64,000 bases of DNA from an uncultured Paraprevotella sp. (GCA_900548345.1 URKA01000002.1:1-64000); one strand, 5' to 3'; counted from the stretch's first letter, positions 40,600 through 51,825 are shown. Made by a program: numbers and translations. The notes: generated from the letters alone by a model not told the origin.

Positions 40600-43155
40600 A
40601 TGAGTTTGAAAAGAAGCCTAAAAAAGAAAGTTCCGTTCTGGACGTGTATGTCATTGTGCGCCGTGGGATGTTTCTGCTCATGCAATGATGGATACAATCT
40701 GATGGATGAAGATCCTGCATGGTTGGGCAGTAGTATTTACGATTATCTGAAGAATGACGGGCATTATACCAATGTCGTGAGGATGATTGATGATTTGGGG
40801 TATGCCAATGTATTGGCGAAGACCGGAAGCAAAACTTTATTTGTTGCTGATGATGATGCTTTTGCTCGTTTTTATACATCGCGAAAATGGGGCGTCGGAA
40901 GATATGAAGATTTGTCTGTGGCTCAAAAGAAGATGTTGTTGTATGGAGCGATGATTAATAATGCCTGTCAGGTTGCTTACCTTTCGAGTTCGGCGGGGCC
41001 GGTAGAAGGGGATTGTATGCGTCGCATGACTTCGGCATCGGCTTATGATTCCGTACCATATCTGAAAGTTGAAGATATGCCCGGTACTCCTTATTGGGAT
41101 TATTACCGGAAAAATAGCAAGAATATATATTGTTTGTCTGACAAGACAGTTCCTCCGATGATACATTTCATAGAGGCTTTTCTTCAAAATCGGGAAATAA
41201 CCAATGAAGACTGCAATTTCCTTTATAATTATGAGACGCAGCGTAAGTCTGGCGATGCGAATGTGAATGGGGTGATGATGGTTGAGCAGAATATCCGTTG
41301 TGCAAATGGGTTTGTACATAAAATGGGGGAAGTCATGACTCCGTTGCCTAATATGGCGGATTTAATCAGTACCATGCCGCGTACGCAAATGTATGCTAAA
41401 CTGCTGAATCGCTTTTGTGCACCATATTATGATGAGAATACCACAAAGGAATTTAATGCTTTGTATGGTATGACTGTAGATTCCGTATTCCAGAAACGGT
41501 ATTTTTCGGAGCGTTCTCAAAATGGGACTCCGCTGATTCTGACACCGGAGGAAGAGTCTGTACCGGCAAAATTGAAGTTTGATCCGGGATGGAATGCTTT
41601 TTACTCGGAGATGAGTGCCTCAACGGCTACTAATGTAGCTTTACAGGAAAATATGGGAGTGATGCTGGTGCCTACGGATGAAGCGCTTACCCGTTATTGG
41701 GAAGAAGGAGCCGGAAAGGTCTTGAAAGATAAATATGGAACTTGGGAAAATGTTCCGGACAATGTCGTGGCAGAATTGCTCAATGTGAATATGTTGAATT
41801 CATTTGTCAATTCCGTGCCCAGTAAATTCTATTCAGTATTAAATGATGCCAATGATGCATTAGGGCTTTCTGTTGATGCTGTGGATAGTGTATTTATGGC
41901 ATGTAATGGTGCGGTTTATATGACCAATAAAGTCTTTAATCCGGTTTCTTATGTGTCGGTATCTTTTCCTGCATTGGTCAATGAAAGTATGAATATCATG
42001 TATTGGGCGATTAAGGAACTGGATTATAACATTTATCTTAATTCTCAGAATTCGTATTACAGTTTCTTCATTCCTACCAACAAGGCCTTATTGGAATATG
42101 TGGACCCGTGTTCTTATGGTAAGGAGTCTACACAACTGTTCCGTTTCCATTATGATGCTTCCAAGCAGTTGGATGCAGATAAGGTATGGGCTTCTATCTG
42201 GAAATACGACCCGGTGAATGAGGTGGTGGGCGACTCTATCGGTGAGGCCAATTATACTCAGATAATCAATCGTCTGAAAGATGTTTTGGATAATCATATC
42301 GTGGTTGGCAATGTAGAGGATGGAAATACCTATTATCCGACGAAAGGTGGCAATATTCTTCGGGTGGAGAATGCCGGTGCCGGTGAGAATGGAATGAAAG
42401 TAATGGGTGGTTGGCAGATAGAACAGGGACGGTCTGTACCGGTTTCTCTTGTTTATGACCAGTCGAGGGAAGGTAACGGCAAATCGTATATTCTTGACGG
42501 GATGCCTTTGTTGACTTCGCGTAAATCTGTGGCCGACATTCTTCGGGAACATGAGGAGTTTTCCGAGTTTCTCGGATTGCTTGAGGGTACACCTTATTTG
42601 GTGAACAAATATATAATCGGAACAGATGAACATGGTTGTCCCAGCGAGAATATCAATCTGTTCAATACATTTAATTATACGGTATATGTGCCTACGAATG
42701 AATCAATCCGTTCTTTGCAGAAAACCGGGGAATTGCCTACTTGGGAGCAGGTTGAATTTGAAGAGGATGAAGAAGTTCGAGATAGTCTGGCTAACGAAAT
42801 CAACCAGTTTGTCAAATATCATATTCAGGACAATGCACTTTATATCGGACAGAAACCGGTGAAAAAAACGAATTATGAGACGGCGGCTTATGTGATAGAT
42901 GAGAAATCAAATACGCTTTCTTATTTAAAGGTGGAGGCAGAGTTGACTTCTGATGGCATAACAATAAAAGATATGGCAGACCCGGAAAATGAAAAGCATG
43001 TTGTAAAGACTGGCGGCTTATACAATTTGATGGCTCGTGAGTATCAATATGGAGAAGCGGATGCGATGGCTGCATCTACTCTTTACACTTCGTCTTCTGC
43101 AGTGGTACATCTGATAGATGGTGCCTTGTCTTGGAGGAAAAAGAGTGATGAATAA
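40600..43155 (+). CDS. Multi-FAS1 (fasciclin) domain lipoprotein of the PUL
   Basis: 851 residues with a Cys-rich lipoprotein signal (lipidated Cys at 24, 26 or 28). Four FAS1-type modules can be traced by the core motif: TLFVADDDAFARFY (about 76), VMLVPTDEALTRYW (about 353), SFFIPTNKALLEYV (about 490) and TVYVPTNESIRSL (about 695). FAS1 domains are adhesion modules; in this position the protein is probably a surface-exposed carbohydrate- or complex-binding partner of SusC/SusD. It is first in the operon and 31 nt ahead of SusC. Such FAS1 proteins are not the standard SusE/F-type surface glycan-binding proteins. Confidence 0.82.
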   Translation: MSLKRSLKKKVPFWTCMSLCAVGCFCSCNDGYNLMDEDPAWLGSSIYDYLKNDGHYTNVVRMIDDLGYANVLAKTGSKTLFVADDDAFARFYTSRKWGVGRYEDLSVAQKKMLLYGAMINNACQVAYLSSSAGPVEGDCMRRMTSASAYDSVPYLKVEDMPGTPYWDYYRKNSKNIYCLSDKTVPPMIHFIEAFLQNREITNEDCNFLYNYETQRKSGDANVNGVMMVEQNIRCANGFVHKMGEVMTPLPNMADLISTMPRTQMYAKLLNRFCAPYYDENTTKEFNALYGMTVDSVFQKRYFSERSQNGTPLILTPEEESVPAKLKFDPGWNAFYSEMSASTATNVALQENMGVMLVPTDEALTRYWEEGAGKVLKDKYGTWENVPDNVVAELLNVNMLNSFVNSVPSKFYSVLNDANDALGLSVDAVDSVFMACNGAVYMTNKVFNPVSYVSVSFPALVNESMNIMYWAIKELDYNIYLNSQNSYYSFFIPTNKALLEYVDPCSYGKESTQLFRFHYDASKQLDADKVWASIWKYDPVNEVVGDSIGEANYTQIINRLKDVLDNHIVVGNVEDGNTYYPTKGGNILRVENAGAGENGMKVMGGWQIEQGRSVPVSLVYDQSREGNGKSYILDGMPLLTSRKSVADILREHEEFSEFLGLLEGTPYLVNKYIIGTDEHGCPSENINLFNTFNYTVYVPTNESIRSLQKTGELPTWEQVEFEEDEEVRDSLANEINQFVKYHIQDNALYIGQKPVKKTNYETAAYVIDEKSNTLSYLKVEAELTSDGITIKDMADPENEKHVVKTGGLYNLMAREYQYGEADAMAASTLYTSSSAVVHLIDGALSWRKKSDE

Positions 43156-43186
43156 GTATTTGTGGAATTATTTAAAATCAAACTGA

Positions 43187-46100
43187 ATGAAAAACATATA
43201 TCGTCATATCTTGTCAGGTATGTTTGTTGCGATGCCTTTGGCTGTTTTTGCACAGGCTCCCGGAACAATGATCAGCGGAACCGTATCCGATGAAATAGAA
43301 CCCCTGATGATGGTGAATGTCGTTGAAATTGATGCGGCTAACCGAATTGTGGCCCATGCTGTGACAGATATTAACGGAAACTTCTCTTTCCGTATCAAAG
43401 ACCCAAAGAATAGAATCAAGGTGTCATACGTGGGATATACCACACAGATTATACCAATAAAAGGAGTACGTTATAATATCCGTCTGGAGAATAAAATGCA
43501 GTTAAAGGAGGTGGTCGTCAAGCAGAAGAAAGTAGTGCAAAACGGAGGCTTGCCGATTCCTGAACGGGAGTTGTCCGTGGCTCATCAGAGCATCGATGCC
43601 AAAGAGTTTGAAGGATTTGGCATTACCTCTATTGATGAAGCGTTACAGGGGCGAATCTCCGGTCTTGATATCGTCTTTAATTCCGGAAACTTAGGTTCCG
43701 GAACGAGTATGCGCCTTCGTGGTGTGAGTTCGATAAACGGGAACACGCAACCTTTGATTGTGGTGGACGGTAATATTTTCGAAGGCGATTACCAGTCTGG
43801 CTTTGATTTTGCAACTGCCACGGAAGAGCAATATTCGGAGTTGTTGAATGTGAATCCGGATGATATTGCCAGTATCAGTGTATTGAAAGATGCCGCAGGA
43901 ACGGCTATTTACGGTTCACAGGGTGCGAACGGTGTAATTGAAATCAAGACCAAACGCGGTACCAGAGGTAAAACACGCGTTACTTATTCTTATGCAGCTA
44001 CCATGACCTATCAGCCCAAAGGCATGCGTTTGCTTAACGGTGACCAATATACAATGTTGATGAAGGAGGCTTACTTTAATCCCACGATGAATGATGCAGC
44101 GTCGGATATTAGAGAGTTTAGTTATGATCCTTCATACTCTGAATATGAGATGTATAATAACAACACCGATTGGGTGGATGAGATAACGAAACTGGGATGG
44201 TTGCAGAAACATAATGTGACGATATCAGGTGGTGGTGAAAAAGCCACATTCCGTATTTCTGCGGGTTATGACCACCAGACAGGAACGGTTATTGCACAAG
44301 AATTAGACCGTTTTACGACACGTGTGGCTTTGGATTATTTTGTAAGCGACCGTATAAAGATTGTCAGCAATTTCAATTTGTCTTATACGGATAATCAAAA
44401 AAACTACAGTGATTTATTGGCTATCGCTTATAAAAAGATGCCAAACTTGTCCGTTTATCAGCAGGATGCGTCAGGTAACAATCTGGCTGCTTATTATCAC
44501 ATGCAGCCTAATTGTCATGCTACATTCCGTCAGAAAGATGACCAGTTCACTTTGCCTAATCCTGTAGCTTTGGCTTATGAGGCAACCAACGAACAGGCTA
44601 ATTATGTGATTCAACCGGAATTTCAGTTGCATTACAATCTGTTGGGAGTGGATGATACGAAAACTCAGTTGAAATATGAAGGTAAGGTATTGTTCAACAT
44701 TCAGAACGTATATGACGATACGTTCTATCCTTCCAGTCTTGTGACAGCCGGATGGGCGGACAAGTCGAATAATAAGTCAACGGCAAAGGCGCATAAGAGC
44801 CGTGCCATTACAACGACCCATCGTCTGACATTTATACCGCATTTCAAGAATGAGGACCATTCGTTGCTGGCTATGGCTCAGTTCCAGTTGACGGACGGAA
44901 GTTCGAAGTCGCAATATAATGAGGTTTATAACTTACCGACTGGTAATATCAGTTCTGCTACAGCCGATGGTCTGATATCGAAAATGAACACCGGTGCAGG
45001 GCAATGGCGTAGTGTATATCTGACTTTCTCGGCACATTATGCTTATAAAGGACGGTACATAGCAGACTTCTCGGTACGTAGAGACGGTGTGACGAAATTC
45101 GGTAATAACAATCGTTGGGGAAACTTTCCTGCTTTCTCCCTTCGTTGGAATGTAGTGGACGAACCTTGGATGAAAGGTACATCGAAGTGGTTATCCATGT
45201 TGTCTGTTCGTCCGGGATGGGGACGTGCCGGTAATCAGCCGGGTGCGGAATACCTTTTCTTCTCAAAATATGCTACGACAACGGCTTATAATGGAAACGC
45301 GGCTATTGCACCTGCAAATATTCGACTTTCAAACTTACAATGGGAGCAGAAAGAAACGTGGAATCTTGGCTTTGATTTAGGATTTTGGGATAATCGCATT
45401 ACAGCGGATATCAATATCTATACCCAGAAAACTTCCGAATTGCTGATGAACAAACAGGCCATACCTTCTTCTTCCGGTTTCTCTACCTTGGAAGTTATCA
45501 ACGGAGGAGACATGCGTAATAATGGCTGGGAGTTTAATATCAACGGTCGGCAACTGATAAAAGTAGGGAAGTTCTCTGCAGACTTTAATGTGACTTTCGC
45601 TAATAACAAGAATGAGATTACCAAAATGGACCCTACGACATTGGATAACATCAATGGCGATTTTGATAATAAGAATGGTAGTTATCTGACACGTGTTCAG
45701 TTGAACAATCCGTTTGGAGCTATATATGGCTTCCGTTATAAAGGAGTGTATCAGTATAGCGATTATACAGAAAACGAGGTAGCGGGAGTGAGTGGACCTA
45801 ATGCACCGGTTGCCCGTGATGCATCAGGTAACGTCATCCGTGACAAGAATGGTTTGACCGTACCGATGGTTTTCGGTTATGACAATACTACCGGCACCTA
45901 TCTCTATGAGTTCAAAGGCGGTGACGCCATCTATGAGGATGTCAACCATGATGGTAATATTAATGAGCTGGATATTGTGTATTTAGGTTCATCTTTGCCT
46001 AAAGTTACGGGCGGATGGGGATTCAAATTGAATTATGGCCGTTGGGCCTTGAACCTCCAGTTCAATTTCCGTGTGGGCAATAAGATTATCAACAGGGCAC

Positions 46101-46486
46101 GCATGAATGCTGAGTCTATGTACAATAACAACAACCAGTCGGCAGCAGTGAACTGGCGCTGGCGTGTGGAGGGCCAGGAAACTGAAATACCGCGTGCACT
46201 CTACAATGTCGGATACAACTGGTTGGGTAGCGACCGTTTTGTCGAGAAAGGAGATTTCATGCGTTTGAATTTTGCACAAATCTCTTATTCTGTCAATCCG
46301 AAAAAGTTAAAGAAGATAGGCTTGGAGAGTTTAAGCATATTTCTTAATGCCAGCAACTTATTCTGTCTGACCAACTATTCGGGTGCGGATCCGGAAGTCG
46401 GTTACGGAAGTTATGGTGTGACGGCAGACGATGCGAAAACTCCTCGTTCGCGCCAGGTAACAGCCCGCGTGATGGTGGGATTCTGA
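43187..46486 (+). CDS. SusC/RagA-family TonB-linked outer-membrane transporter (first copy)
   Basis: 1099 residues with a signal peptide (MKNIYRHILSGMFVAMPLAVFA). A carboxypeptidase-like domain (TMISGTVSDEIEPLMMVNVVEIDA...) is followed by the plug (LQGRISGLDIVFNSGNLGSG, IASISVLKDAAGTAIYGSQGANGVIEIKTKRG) and a beta-barrel ending ARVMVGF. There is no N-terminal STN domain. It imports large oligosaccharides through the outer membrane with its SusD lid, which is encoded 34 nt downstream. Confidence 0.96.
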   Translation: MKNIYRHILSGMFVAMPLAVFAQAPGTMISGTVSDEIEPLMMVNVVEIDAANRIVAHAVTDINGNFSFRIKDPKNRIKVSYVGYTTQIIPIKGVRYNIRLENKMQLKEVVVKQKKVVQNGGLPIPERELSVAHQSIDAKEFEGFGITSIDEALQGRISGLDIVFNSGNLGSGTSMRLRGVSSINGNTQPLIVVDGNIFEGDYQSGFDFATATEEQYSELLNVNPDDIASISVLKDAAGTAIYGSQGANGVIEIKTKRGTRGKTRVTYSYAATMTYQPKGMRLLNGDQYTMLMKEAYFNPTMNDAASDIREFSYDPSYSEYEMYNNNTDWVDEITKLGWLQKHNVTISGGGEKATFRISAGYDHQTGTVIAQELDRFTTRVALDYFVSDRIKIVSNFNLSYTDNQKNYSDLLAIAYKKMPNLSVYQQDASGNNLAAYYHMQPNCHATFRQKDDQFTLPNPVALAYEATNEQANYVIQPEFQLHYNLLGVDDTKTQLKYEGKVLFNIQNVYDDTFYPSSLVTAGWADKSNNKSTAKAHKSRAITTTHRLTFIPHFKNEDHSLLAMAQFQLTDGSSKSQYNEVYNLPTGNISSATADGLISKMNTGAGQWRSVYLTFSAHYAYKGRYIADFSVRRDGVTKFGNNNRWGNFPAFSLRWNVVDEPWMKGTSKWLSMLSVRPGWGRAGNQPGAEYLFFSKYATTTAYNGNAAIAPANIRLSNLQWEQKETWNLGFDLGFWDNRITADINIYTQKTSELLMNKQAIPSSSGFSTLEVINGGDMRNNGWEFNINGRQLIKVGKFSADFNVTFANNKNEITKMDPTTLDNINGDFDNKNGSYLTRVQLNNPFGAIYGFRYKGVYQYSDYTENEVAGVSGPNAPVARDASGNVIRDKNGLTVPMVFGYDNTTGTYLYEFKGGDAIYEDVNHDGNINELDIVYLGSSLPKVTGGWGFKLNYGRWALNLQFNFRVGNKIINRARMNAESMYNNNNQSAAVNWRWRVEGQETEIPRALYNVGYNWLGSDRFVEKGDFMRLNFAQISYSVNPKKLKKIGLESLSIFLNASNLFCLTNYSGADPEVGYGSYGVTADDAKTPRSRQVTARVMVGF

Positions 46487-46520
46487 TGATATACAAGTTA
46501 CGAATTTCAAAATACGAGTT

Positions 46521-48233
46521 ATGAAAGTTCATATAAATAAATATTTGTCGGGAGTGTTGGCGACAGCATTATTGATTCCCTCGTTGACCTCTTGTGATGA
46601 TTTTCTGGAAATACTTCCGCTGAACGAGGTTGTATTGGAGAATTATTGGACGGAAAAGGATGATGTAACCAGTGTGGTCAATTCTTGTTATTCACAGTTG
46701 TCATCCGGAAACTGTCTGAAACGTATGATGGTATGGGGAGAATTGCGTTCTGACAACCTTACGACCGGAGGTAACAACAATTATGATGTTCAACAGATTG
46801 TGAAAGAAAATCTGTTGGAGACGAACGGTTTCACCACATGGATTGATTTTTATCAATGTATTAACCGTTGCAATACGGTGATGCATTATGCCCCTTCGGT
46901 TTGTGAAAAGGACCCGAATTATACGGAAGCTGAATTAAAAGCCAATATCGCAGAAGTTACGGCGTTGCGTGCCCTGTGCTATTTTTATTTGATTCGTACG
47001 TTCCGTGATGTTCCTTATGTGACAGAGCCTTCCATCGACGATGGGACGGAGTATAAGATACCGGTTACAGGCTTTGATGAGATTCTTGGCAATATCATCA
47101 ATGATTTGGAGCGTGTGAAAGATGATGCCGTCCGTTCTTATGGTGAGGATAGTGAGGAAAATACCACACGTATTACTCGTTGGAGCATTTATGCCATGTT
47201 GGCAGACATGTATTTATGGAAAGGAGAATATCAGCGTTGTATTGAATATTGCGATAGGATTATCGATTATAAGATTAAAGAATACAATGAGATGATAGAA
47301 GAGGAGAGTTCTCCCATCGTGGAACTTTATGGCCGTTATCCTCTTATTTCCGAATGCCCGAACAATTCATCTTATGCCGGAACCGCATATACTCAGATTT
47401 TCGGGGAAGGCAATTCCTTCGAAAGCCTTTTTGAATTAGGGTTCAGTAGTTCATCCACTTCAGTAAAGAATGAAATGGTTGCGGATTTCTTTGAGAATGC
47501 CGAGAATGGAATGGCCGGTCAGTTCTCAGCTCCAACCTATTTGTTTTCGGAAGCATATAGTGGGAATAATGATTATTTCAGTAAGACGGACTGCCGTTAT
47601 CTGGAAAATATGGAGGAAGTTGCTTCGAGGGTAGATATTTGCAAATATATTCGTACATCCGTTCGTTTCAAGACATCTACAACGACCGGAAGTATGCCCT
47701 CTGTGATAACTTCCACATTAAGCCGTAATACAGCCAATTGGATTATTTACCGTTTGACGGATATCATGCTGATGCGTGCCGAGGCAGAAGTGGAGCTTGC
47801 CGGTAATGTGGCCGAGGGAAGCGTATTGTCAGAAGAGCAGATTGCGCATTACCGTTCAGCTTTTTCCAGTGTGATTGCTGTTTGGAAACGGGCTAACAAT
47901 AAACGTGAGTCAACAAAAGACACTTTGGTGTTTGAGGATTATGCCATTTCGCGGACGGCAATGGAAGATTTGGTAATGGATGAACGTCAGCGGGAATTGA
48001 TGTTTGAAGGTAAGCGTTGGTTCGACTTTGTGCGTTTGTGCCGTCGTGAGGGAAACAATGTACGTATGATAGAAAAAGTATTGCCGAAGTTCAAAGAGAA
48101 TACGGCTGCAATCCGTATTCGCCTTTCCGCTACCGATGCCCTTTATTTCCCGTATAACCGGACTGAAATAAAGTCAAATCCATATATAGTGCAGAATCCG
48201 GCGTATGACAATGATAAAATCTCTAAAGAATAA
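46521..48233 (+). CDS. SusD/RagB-family lipoprotein (first copy)
   Basis: 570 residues, lipobox SLTSC (Cys25). CDDFLEILPLNEVVLENYWTEKDDV is the SusD N-terminal pattern; TPR-like helices (ITRWSIYAMLADMYLWKGEYQRCIEYCDRII) and the C-terminal MEDLVMDERQRELMFEGKRWFDFVRLCR follow. It is the surface substrate lid for the SusC just upstream. Confidence 0.95.
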   Translation: MKVHINKYLSGVLATALLIPSLTSCDDFLEILPLNEVVLENYWTEKDDVTSVVNSCYSQLSSGNCLKRMMVWGELRSDNLTTGGNNNYDVQQIVKENLLETNGFTTWIDFYQCINRCNTVMHYAPSVCEKDPNYTEAELKANIAEVTALRALCYFYLIRTFRDVPYVTEPSIDDGTEYKIPVTGFDEILGNIINDLERVKDDAVRSYGEDSEENTTRITRWSIYAMLADMYLWKGEYQRCIEYCDRIIDYKIKEYNEMIEEESSPIVELYGRYPLISECPNNSSYAGTAYTQIFGEGNSFESLFELGFSSSSTSVKNEMVADFFENAENGMAGQFSAPTYLFSEAYSGNNDYFSKTDCRYLENMEEVASRVDICKYIRTSVRFKTSTTTGSMPSVITSTLSRNTANWIIYRLTDIMLMRAEAEVELAGNVAEGSVLSEEQIAHYRSAFSSVIAVWKRANNKRESTKDTLVFEDYAISRTAMEDLVMDERQRELMFEGKRWFDFVRLCRREGNNVRMIEKVLPKFKENTAAIRIRLSATDALYFPYNRTEIKSNPYIVQNPAYDNDKISKE

Positions 48234-48239
48234 AGTACT

Positions 48240-50162
48240 ATGAAAAGACTGAATAAAATACTGTTGAATTGGATATGTGCACTGGTATTTGTGCCGGTGT
48301 TTACGACCTCATGTTCTGATGAACCTCTTGCGGAGAACTATTATACGTTTACAGGAGAGATGGTGTCGGACTATTTGCAGAACCGTAATGAGCAGTTCAG
48401 TGATTTTATTGCGATATTGCAGCGTTCGGGCATGTACGGCATGATGGCTACTTATGGAACATATACTTGTCTTGCTCCGACAAATGAAGCTATTGGGGCA
48501 TATTTGCATCAACGCGGTTTGCAAAGTATCGACCAACTCCAGAAACAGGATTGCGATACGATAGCATGGAATCATATCATCAAACACGCCTATTTTACGA
48601 CCGACTTGACGGACGGTAATATACCGGATGCCAATATGAATGAGCGATACCTGACGTTCTCCTGTGATTCGAATGCAACGGACGGAAACAATGTGGCTTA
48701 TTATATTAATAAGGTGTCCCAGATTATTGTGCGTGACGACTCTGTTGAAAACGGAGTGGTGCATACGATAGACCATGTGATAGTTCCCAACTCCGATTTT
48801 CTTCCGGAAAGGATGCAGGAAGATGAAAATATCAAACTCTTCAATGCAGCCCTGCAGCTTACCGGTTTGAGAGACTCTTTGTATGAGTATATCGATGAAA
48901 AGTATCATTGTGGTGAAGACTCGGTGAACAAGGGTATGAATATCACTACCGGAGGCGGCTCTTATAAGGCATATTATGTAGGTACAAGAATGAAGAGGTA
49001 TACGGCATTTGTCGAACGGGACGAAGTGTATGCGGCTCATGGAATTTATAATATGGACGATTTGAAGGCATACGCAAAGGGGATATATGACCGTGTGTAT
49101 CCGGAAGACGCCAATTTGTATGATGGTGACCCGACCCACCGGAAGAATCCTTTGAATCGTTTTGTCGCCTACCATTTATTGCCTTATTATGGGGCATATA
49201 ACGACTGGACGGTTTACGGGGAAGTGAAGACCACTTGTGCGCTGACTGATTTGATAGACTGTACAGACTGGTACACCACTCTTATGCCGGGAACGGTAAT
49301 GAAAATGAGTACGCCGAACGAAGGGCTTTTCATTAACCGTAAGGGAGTGGCCAACCGGTATACGGTACGTGGCATCAAGGTCTATTCACCATCAGAAGTG
49401 AAAGATGTCGACCAGCAGGCTTTGAATGGAATCTATCATTATATCGATGACATATTGACTTACAATGTGGAAACAAGAGATGTCGTATTCAATGACCGTA
49501 TTCGCATCAATGCCGTAACCCTTTCTCCGGAATTCATGAACTGCGGGGCGCGTGGAAATATGAATAACGCTACGGGCTTTAAAGTAATTGAAGGATGGGA
49601 TTTTCATGGAAATACTCCCACATTGACTTTGCGTCAGCGTTCGTCCTGGATGGTGACTTATGCCGATTGTGTGGATTTGAAAGGACAGTTTGACATTACA
49701 TTCCAGTTGCCTCCTGTGCCGGAAAACACCTACGAGGTGCGTTTTGCATACGGATGGGGTGATATGCGAGGTGTGGTACAGATTTATTTCGGAACAGACC
49801 CGAATCTTCTTATTCCGATGGGTATTCCTATTGATTTGCGTATATGGCCTACTGACCCTTCCATCGGATGGATTGCCGATACTGGGGATGAGGATACCGA
49901 CCGTGCCATCGATAAAGCCATGCACAACCGTGGTTACATGAAAGACATGGACTCATGGCAACAGGGTGGGGTGAACAATCTGCGTGCACAGCCCATGAAG
50001 TTGCGTAAGATTCTGACCACCCAGACCATGAAGCCGACAGAAACTTATTATGTGCGTGTGAAGTTGGTGATTGACAATCCCGAAGCGGAGTTCCCCATCA
50101 ACTATTTTGAATTATGTCCGAAGAGTATATATGCCGGTGCAACGGCGGAAGATACCCATTAA
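48240..50162 (+). CDS. FAS1-type lipoprotein of the PUL (second)
   Basis: 640 residues, lipobox FTTSC (Cys25). A FAS1 module is visible at about residues 50-185 (FSDFIAILQRSGMYGMMA, then TCLAPTNEAIGAYLHQRGL and GVVHTIDHVIVP). A second FAS1-like segment lies around 300-410 (PLNRFVAYHLLPYYGAYNDW, ending GIYHYIDDILTYN). The C-terminal about 200 residues form a beta-sandwich that could bind carbohydrate. It is 6 nt after SusD and 45 nt before the next lipoprotein gene. Confidence 0.8.
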   Translation: MKRLNKILLNWICALVFVPVFTTSCSDEPLAENYYTFTGEMVSDYLQNRNEQFSDFIAILQRSGMYGMMATYGTYTCLAPTNEAIGAYLHQRGLQSIDQLQKQDCDTIAWNHIIKHAYFTTDLTDGNIPDANMNERYLTFSCDSNATDGNNVAYYINKVSQIIVRDDSVENGVVHTIDHVIVPNSDFLPERMQEDENIKLFNAALQLTGLRDSLYEYIDEKYHCGEDSVNKGMNITTGGGSYKAYYVGTRMKRYTAFVERDEVYAAHGIYNMDDLKAYAKGIYDRVYPEDANLYDGDPTHRKNPLNRFVAYHLLPYYGAYNDWTVYGEVKTTCALTDLIDCTDWYTTLMPGTVMKMSTPNEGLFINRKGVANRYTVRGIKVYSPSEVKDVDQQALNGIYHYIDDILTYNVETRDVVFNDRIRINAVTLSPEFMNCGARGNMNNATGFKVIEGWDFHGNTPTLTLRQRSSWMVTYADCVDLKGQFDITFQLPPVPENTYEVRFAYGWGDMRGVVQIYFGTDPNLLIPMGIPIDLRIWPTDPSIGWIADTGDEDTDRAIDKAMHNRGYMKDMDSWQQGGVNNLRAQPMKLRKILTTQTMKPTETYYVRVKLVIDNPEAEFPINYFELCPKSIYAGATAEDTH

Positions 50163-50207
50163 ATGGAGATTGATTAAAGATGAATGACGACTTAACAGTT
50201 ACGTATT

Positions 50208-51821
50208 ATGAGATTAGATAATATATATAAGATAACAGCGGTATGTGCTGTGGCATTCTCGGCAATGGGTTGCTCCGACACATGGGATGAACATTATGGT
50301 GAAGAGAACCGTATAGTATCCAATCAGTCTCTTTTGCAATTGGTTGAAGCTGACGGCAGATTGGGAGATTTCTTGAAAGTATTGAAAAGCACTCATGTTT
50401 TCAGTAATAATAAACCCACCTCGGTGACTTATGCCGATTTATTGGCAAGCGACCAGACGTTTACGGTCTGGGCTCCGTTAGACGGAACGTTCAACGTAGA
50501 TTCTCTGTTGCAGGAATGCCAGACGGTTTCCGGTGATTCCATGTGCAGCCAGCATTTCATACAGAATCATATCGCTCATTATCGTTTTTCGACAGAGAAT
50601 GCCAGCCAGCAACGCATACAGATGCTCAACAGTAAGTGGCTGGATTGGAACAGCGGTAAACTCGGTCCGGTTTCAACCCAAGGAAATGGTGTAGAGACTC
50701 CGGCCCAGAACGGAATACTTCATTTGCTTTCCCGTGAAGTACCGTACTCCTACAATATTTATGAGGGAGTGACTTCTTTGCCAGAGTTTTCAGGCATCGG
50801 TTCATTCTTTAAAGGATACGAGAAACAAGAGTTGGATGAAAATGCCAGTATTCAGTGTGGTATTGAGGATGGTATGAAAATATATTCAGACTCAGTCATG
50901 CGCAGGTACAACATCCTTTTTTATCAGTTTGAACGGATACAAGATGAGGACAGTACCTATATTATGCTGCTGCCGGATGCGGCACTTTGGAATCAAGTGA
51001 GTGCGGAAGCTAAAAGTTATTTCAATTACGGTAACGTACAGAAAGCGGATTCTTTGCAGAACTACTGGGCGCACGTATCGCTCATCCGCGACCTTGTATA
51101 TAATAGGAATGTAGGATGCCGCTCCATGAAAGATTCCGTATGGTCCACTTCCTATTCACCTTATGACAAAGAACGCCGTCATTTGTATTACGAGCCCTTG
51201 AAATCCGGAGGTATATTCTCGTCAACCTATGTGAAAGACTCGATAGATTGCAGTAACGGAAAGATATACCGGTTGCATAGCTGGCCTTTTACAGCGGAGC
51301 AGATTTATTTCTATCCGGTAAAGGTGGAAGCTGAGAATACGACTCAGATTTTGGATTATAAGGATTGTACTTATTCATTTCGTGAAGCCGCAGCCGATAG
51401 TATCTCGGAAGGATACCTTGATATACTGCAAAAGACCAGTTCTTCCAACTGGACTGTTGATTTCCGTGCTCCGAACGTGCTTTCCGGAACCTATGACATC
51501 TGTGCGGTTATTTTGCCAAAGACTGTAGCCAATCCCAATTCACGCGATTTCAAACCGAATAAGTTCAAGGCCGCATTGACCTATGAAACGGTGGACGGGG
51601 AGAAGAAAACAGAAGTCTTCGATACGGAACTGAAGAACGATCCTCATAAGGTGGATACCGTAGTAATCGGACGATTCAATATCCCTGTGACCAGTTATGC
51701 GCAGACGGAAGCCAAAGTCAGTCTGCAGATACAATGCAGCATAGGACGCCGCGAGACAAACTATTCCCGCGAGATGCTTCTCGACTGTTTATATTTCAAA
51801 CCTGTTAGAAAAGAAGAGTAA
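50208..51821 (+). CDS. FAS1-type lipoprotein of the PUL (third)
   Basis: 537 residues, lipobox SAMGC (Cys22). After CSDTWDEHYG comes one FAS1 module (LLQLVEADGRLGDFLKVLKSTHVF, then TFTVWAPLDGTFNVDSLL, about 42-185). A divergent second one and a C-terminal beta-rich region (SSNWTVDFRAPNVLSGTYDICAVI) follow. The N-terminal DTWDEHYGEEN pattern recurs in Bacteroidetes fasciclin lipoproteins. SusC copy 2 starts 4 nt after the stop. Confidence 0.8.
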   Translation: MRLDNIYKITAVCAVAFSAMGCSDTWDEHYGEENRIVSNQSLLQLVEADGRLGDFLKVLKSTHVFSNNKPTSVTYADLLASDQTFTVWAPLDGTFNVDSLLQECQTVSGDSMCSQHFIQNHIAHYRFSTENASQQRIQMLNSKWLDWNSGKLGPVSTQGNGVETPAQNGILHLLSREVPYSYNIYEGVTSLPEFSGIGSFFKGYEKQELDENASIQCGIEDGMKIYSDSVMRRYNILFYQFERIQDEDSTYIMLLPDAALWNQVSAEAKSYFNYGNVQKADSLQNYWAHVSLIRDLVYNRNVGCRSMKDSVWSTSYSPYDKERRHLYYEPLKSGGIFSSTYVKDSIDCSNGKIYRLHSWPFTAEQIYFYPVKVEAENTTQILDYKDCTYSFREAAADSISEGYLDILQKTSSSNWTVDFRAPNVLSGTYDICAVILPKTVANPNSRDFKPNKFKAALTYETVDGEKKTEVFDTELKNDPHKVDTVVIGRFNIPVTSYAQTEAKVSLQIQCSIGRRETNYSREMLLDCLYFKPVRKEE

Positions 51822-51825
51822 TATC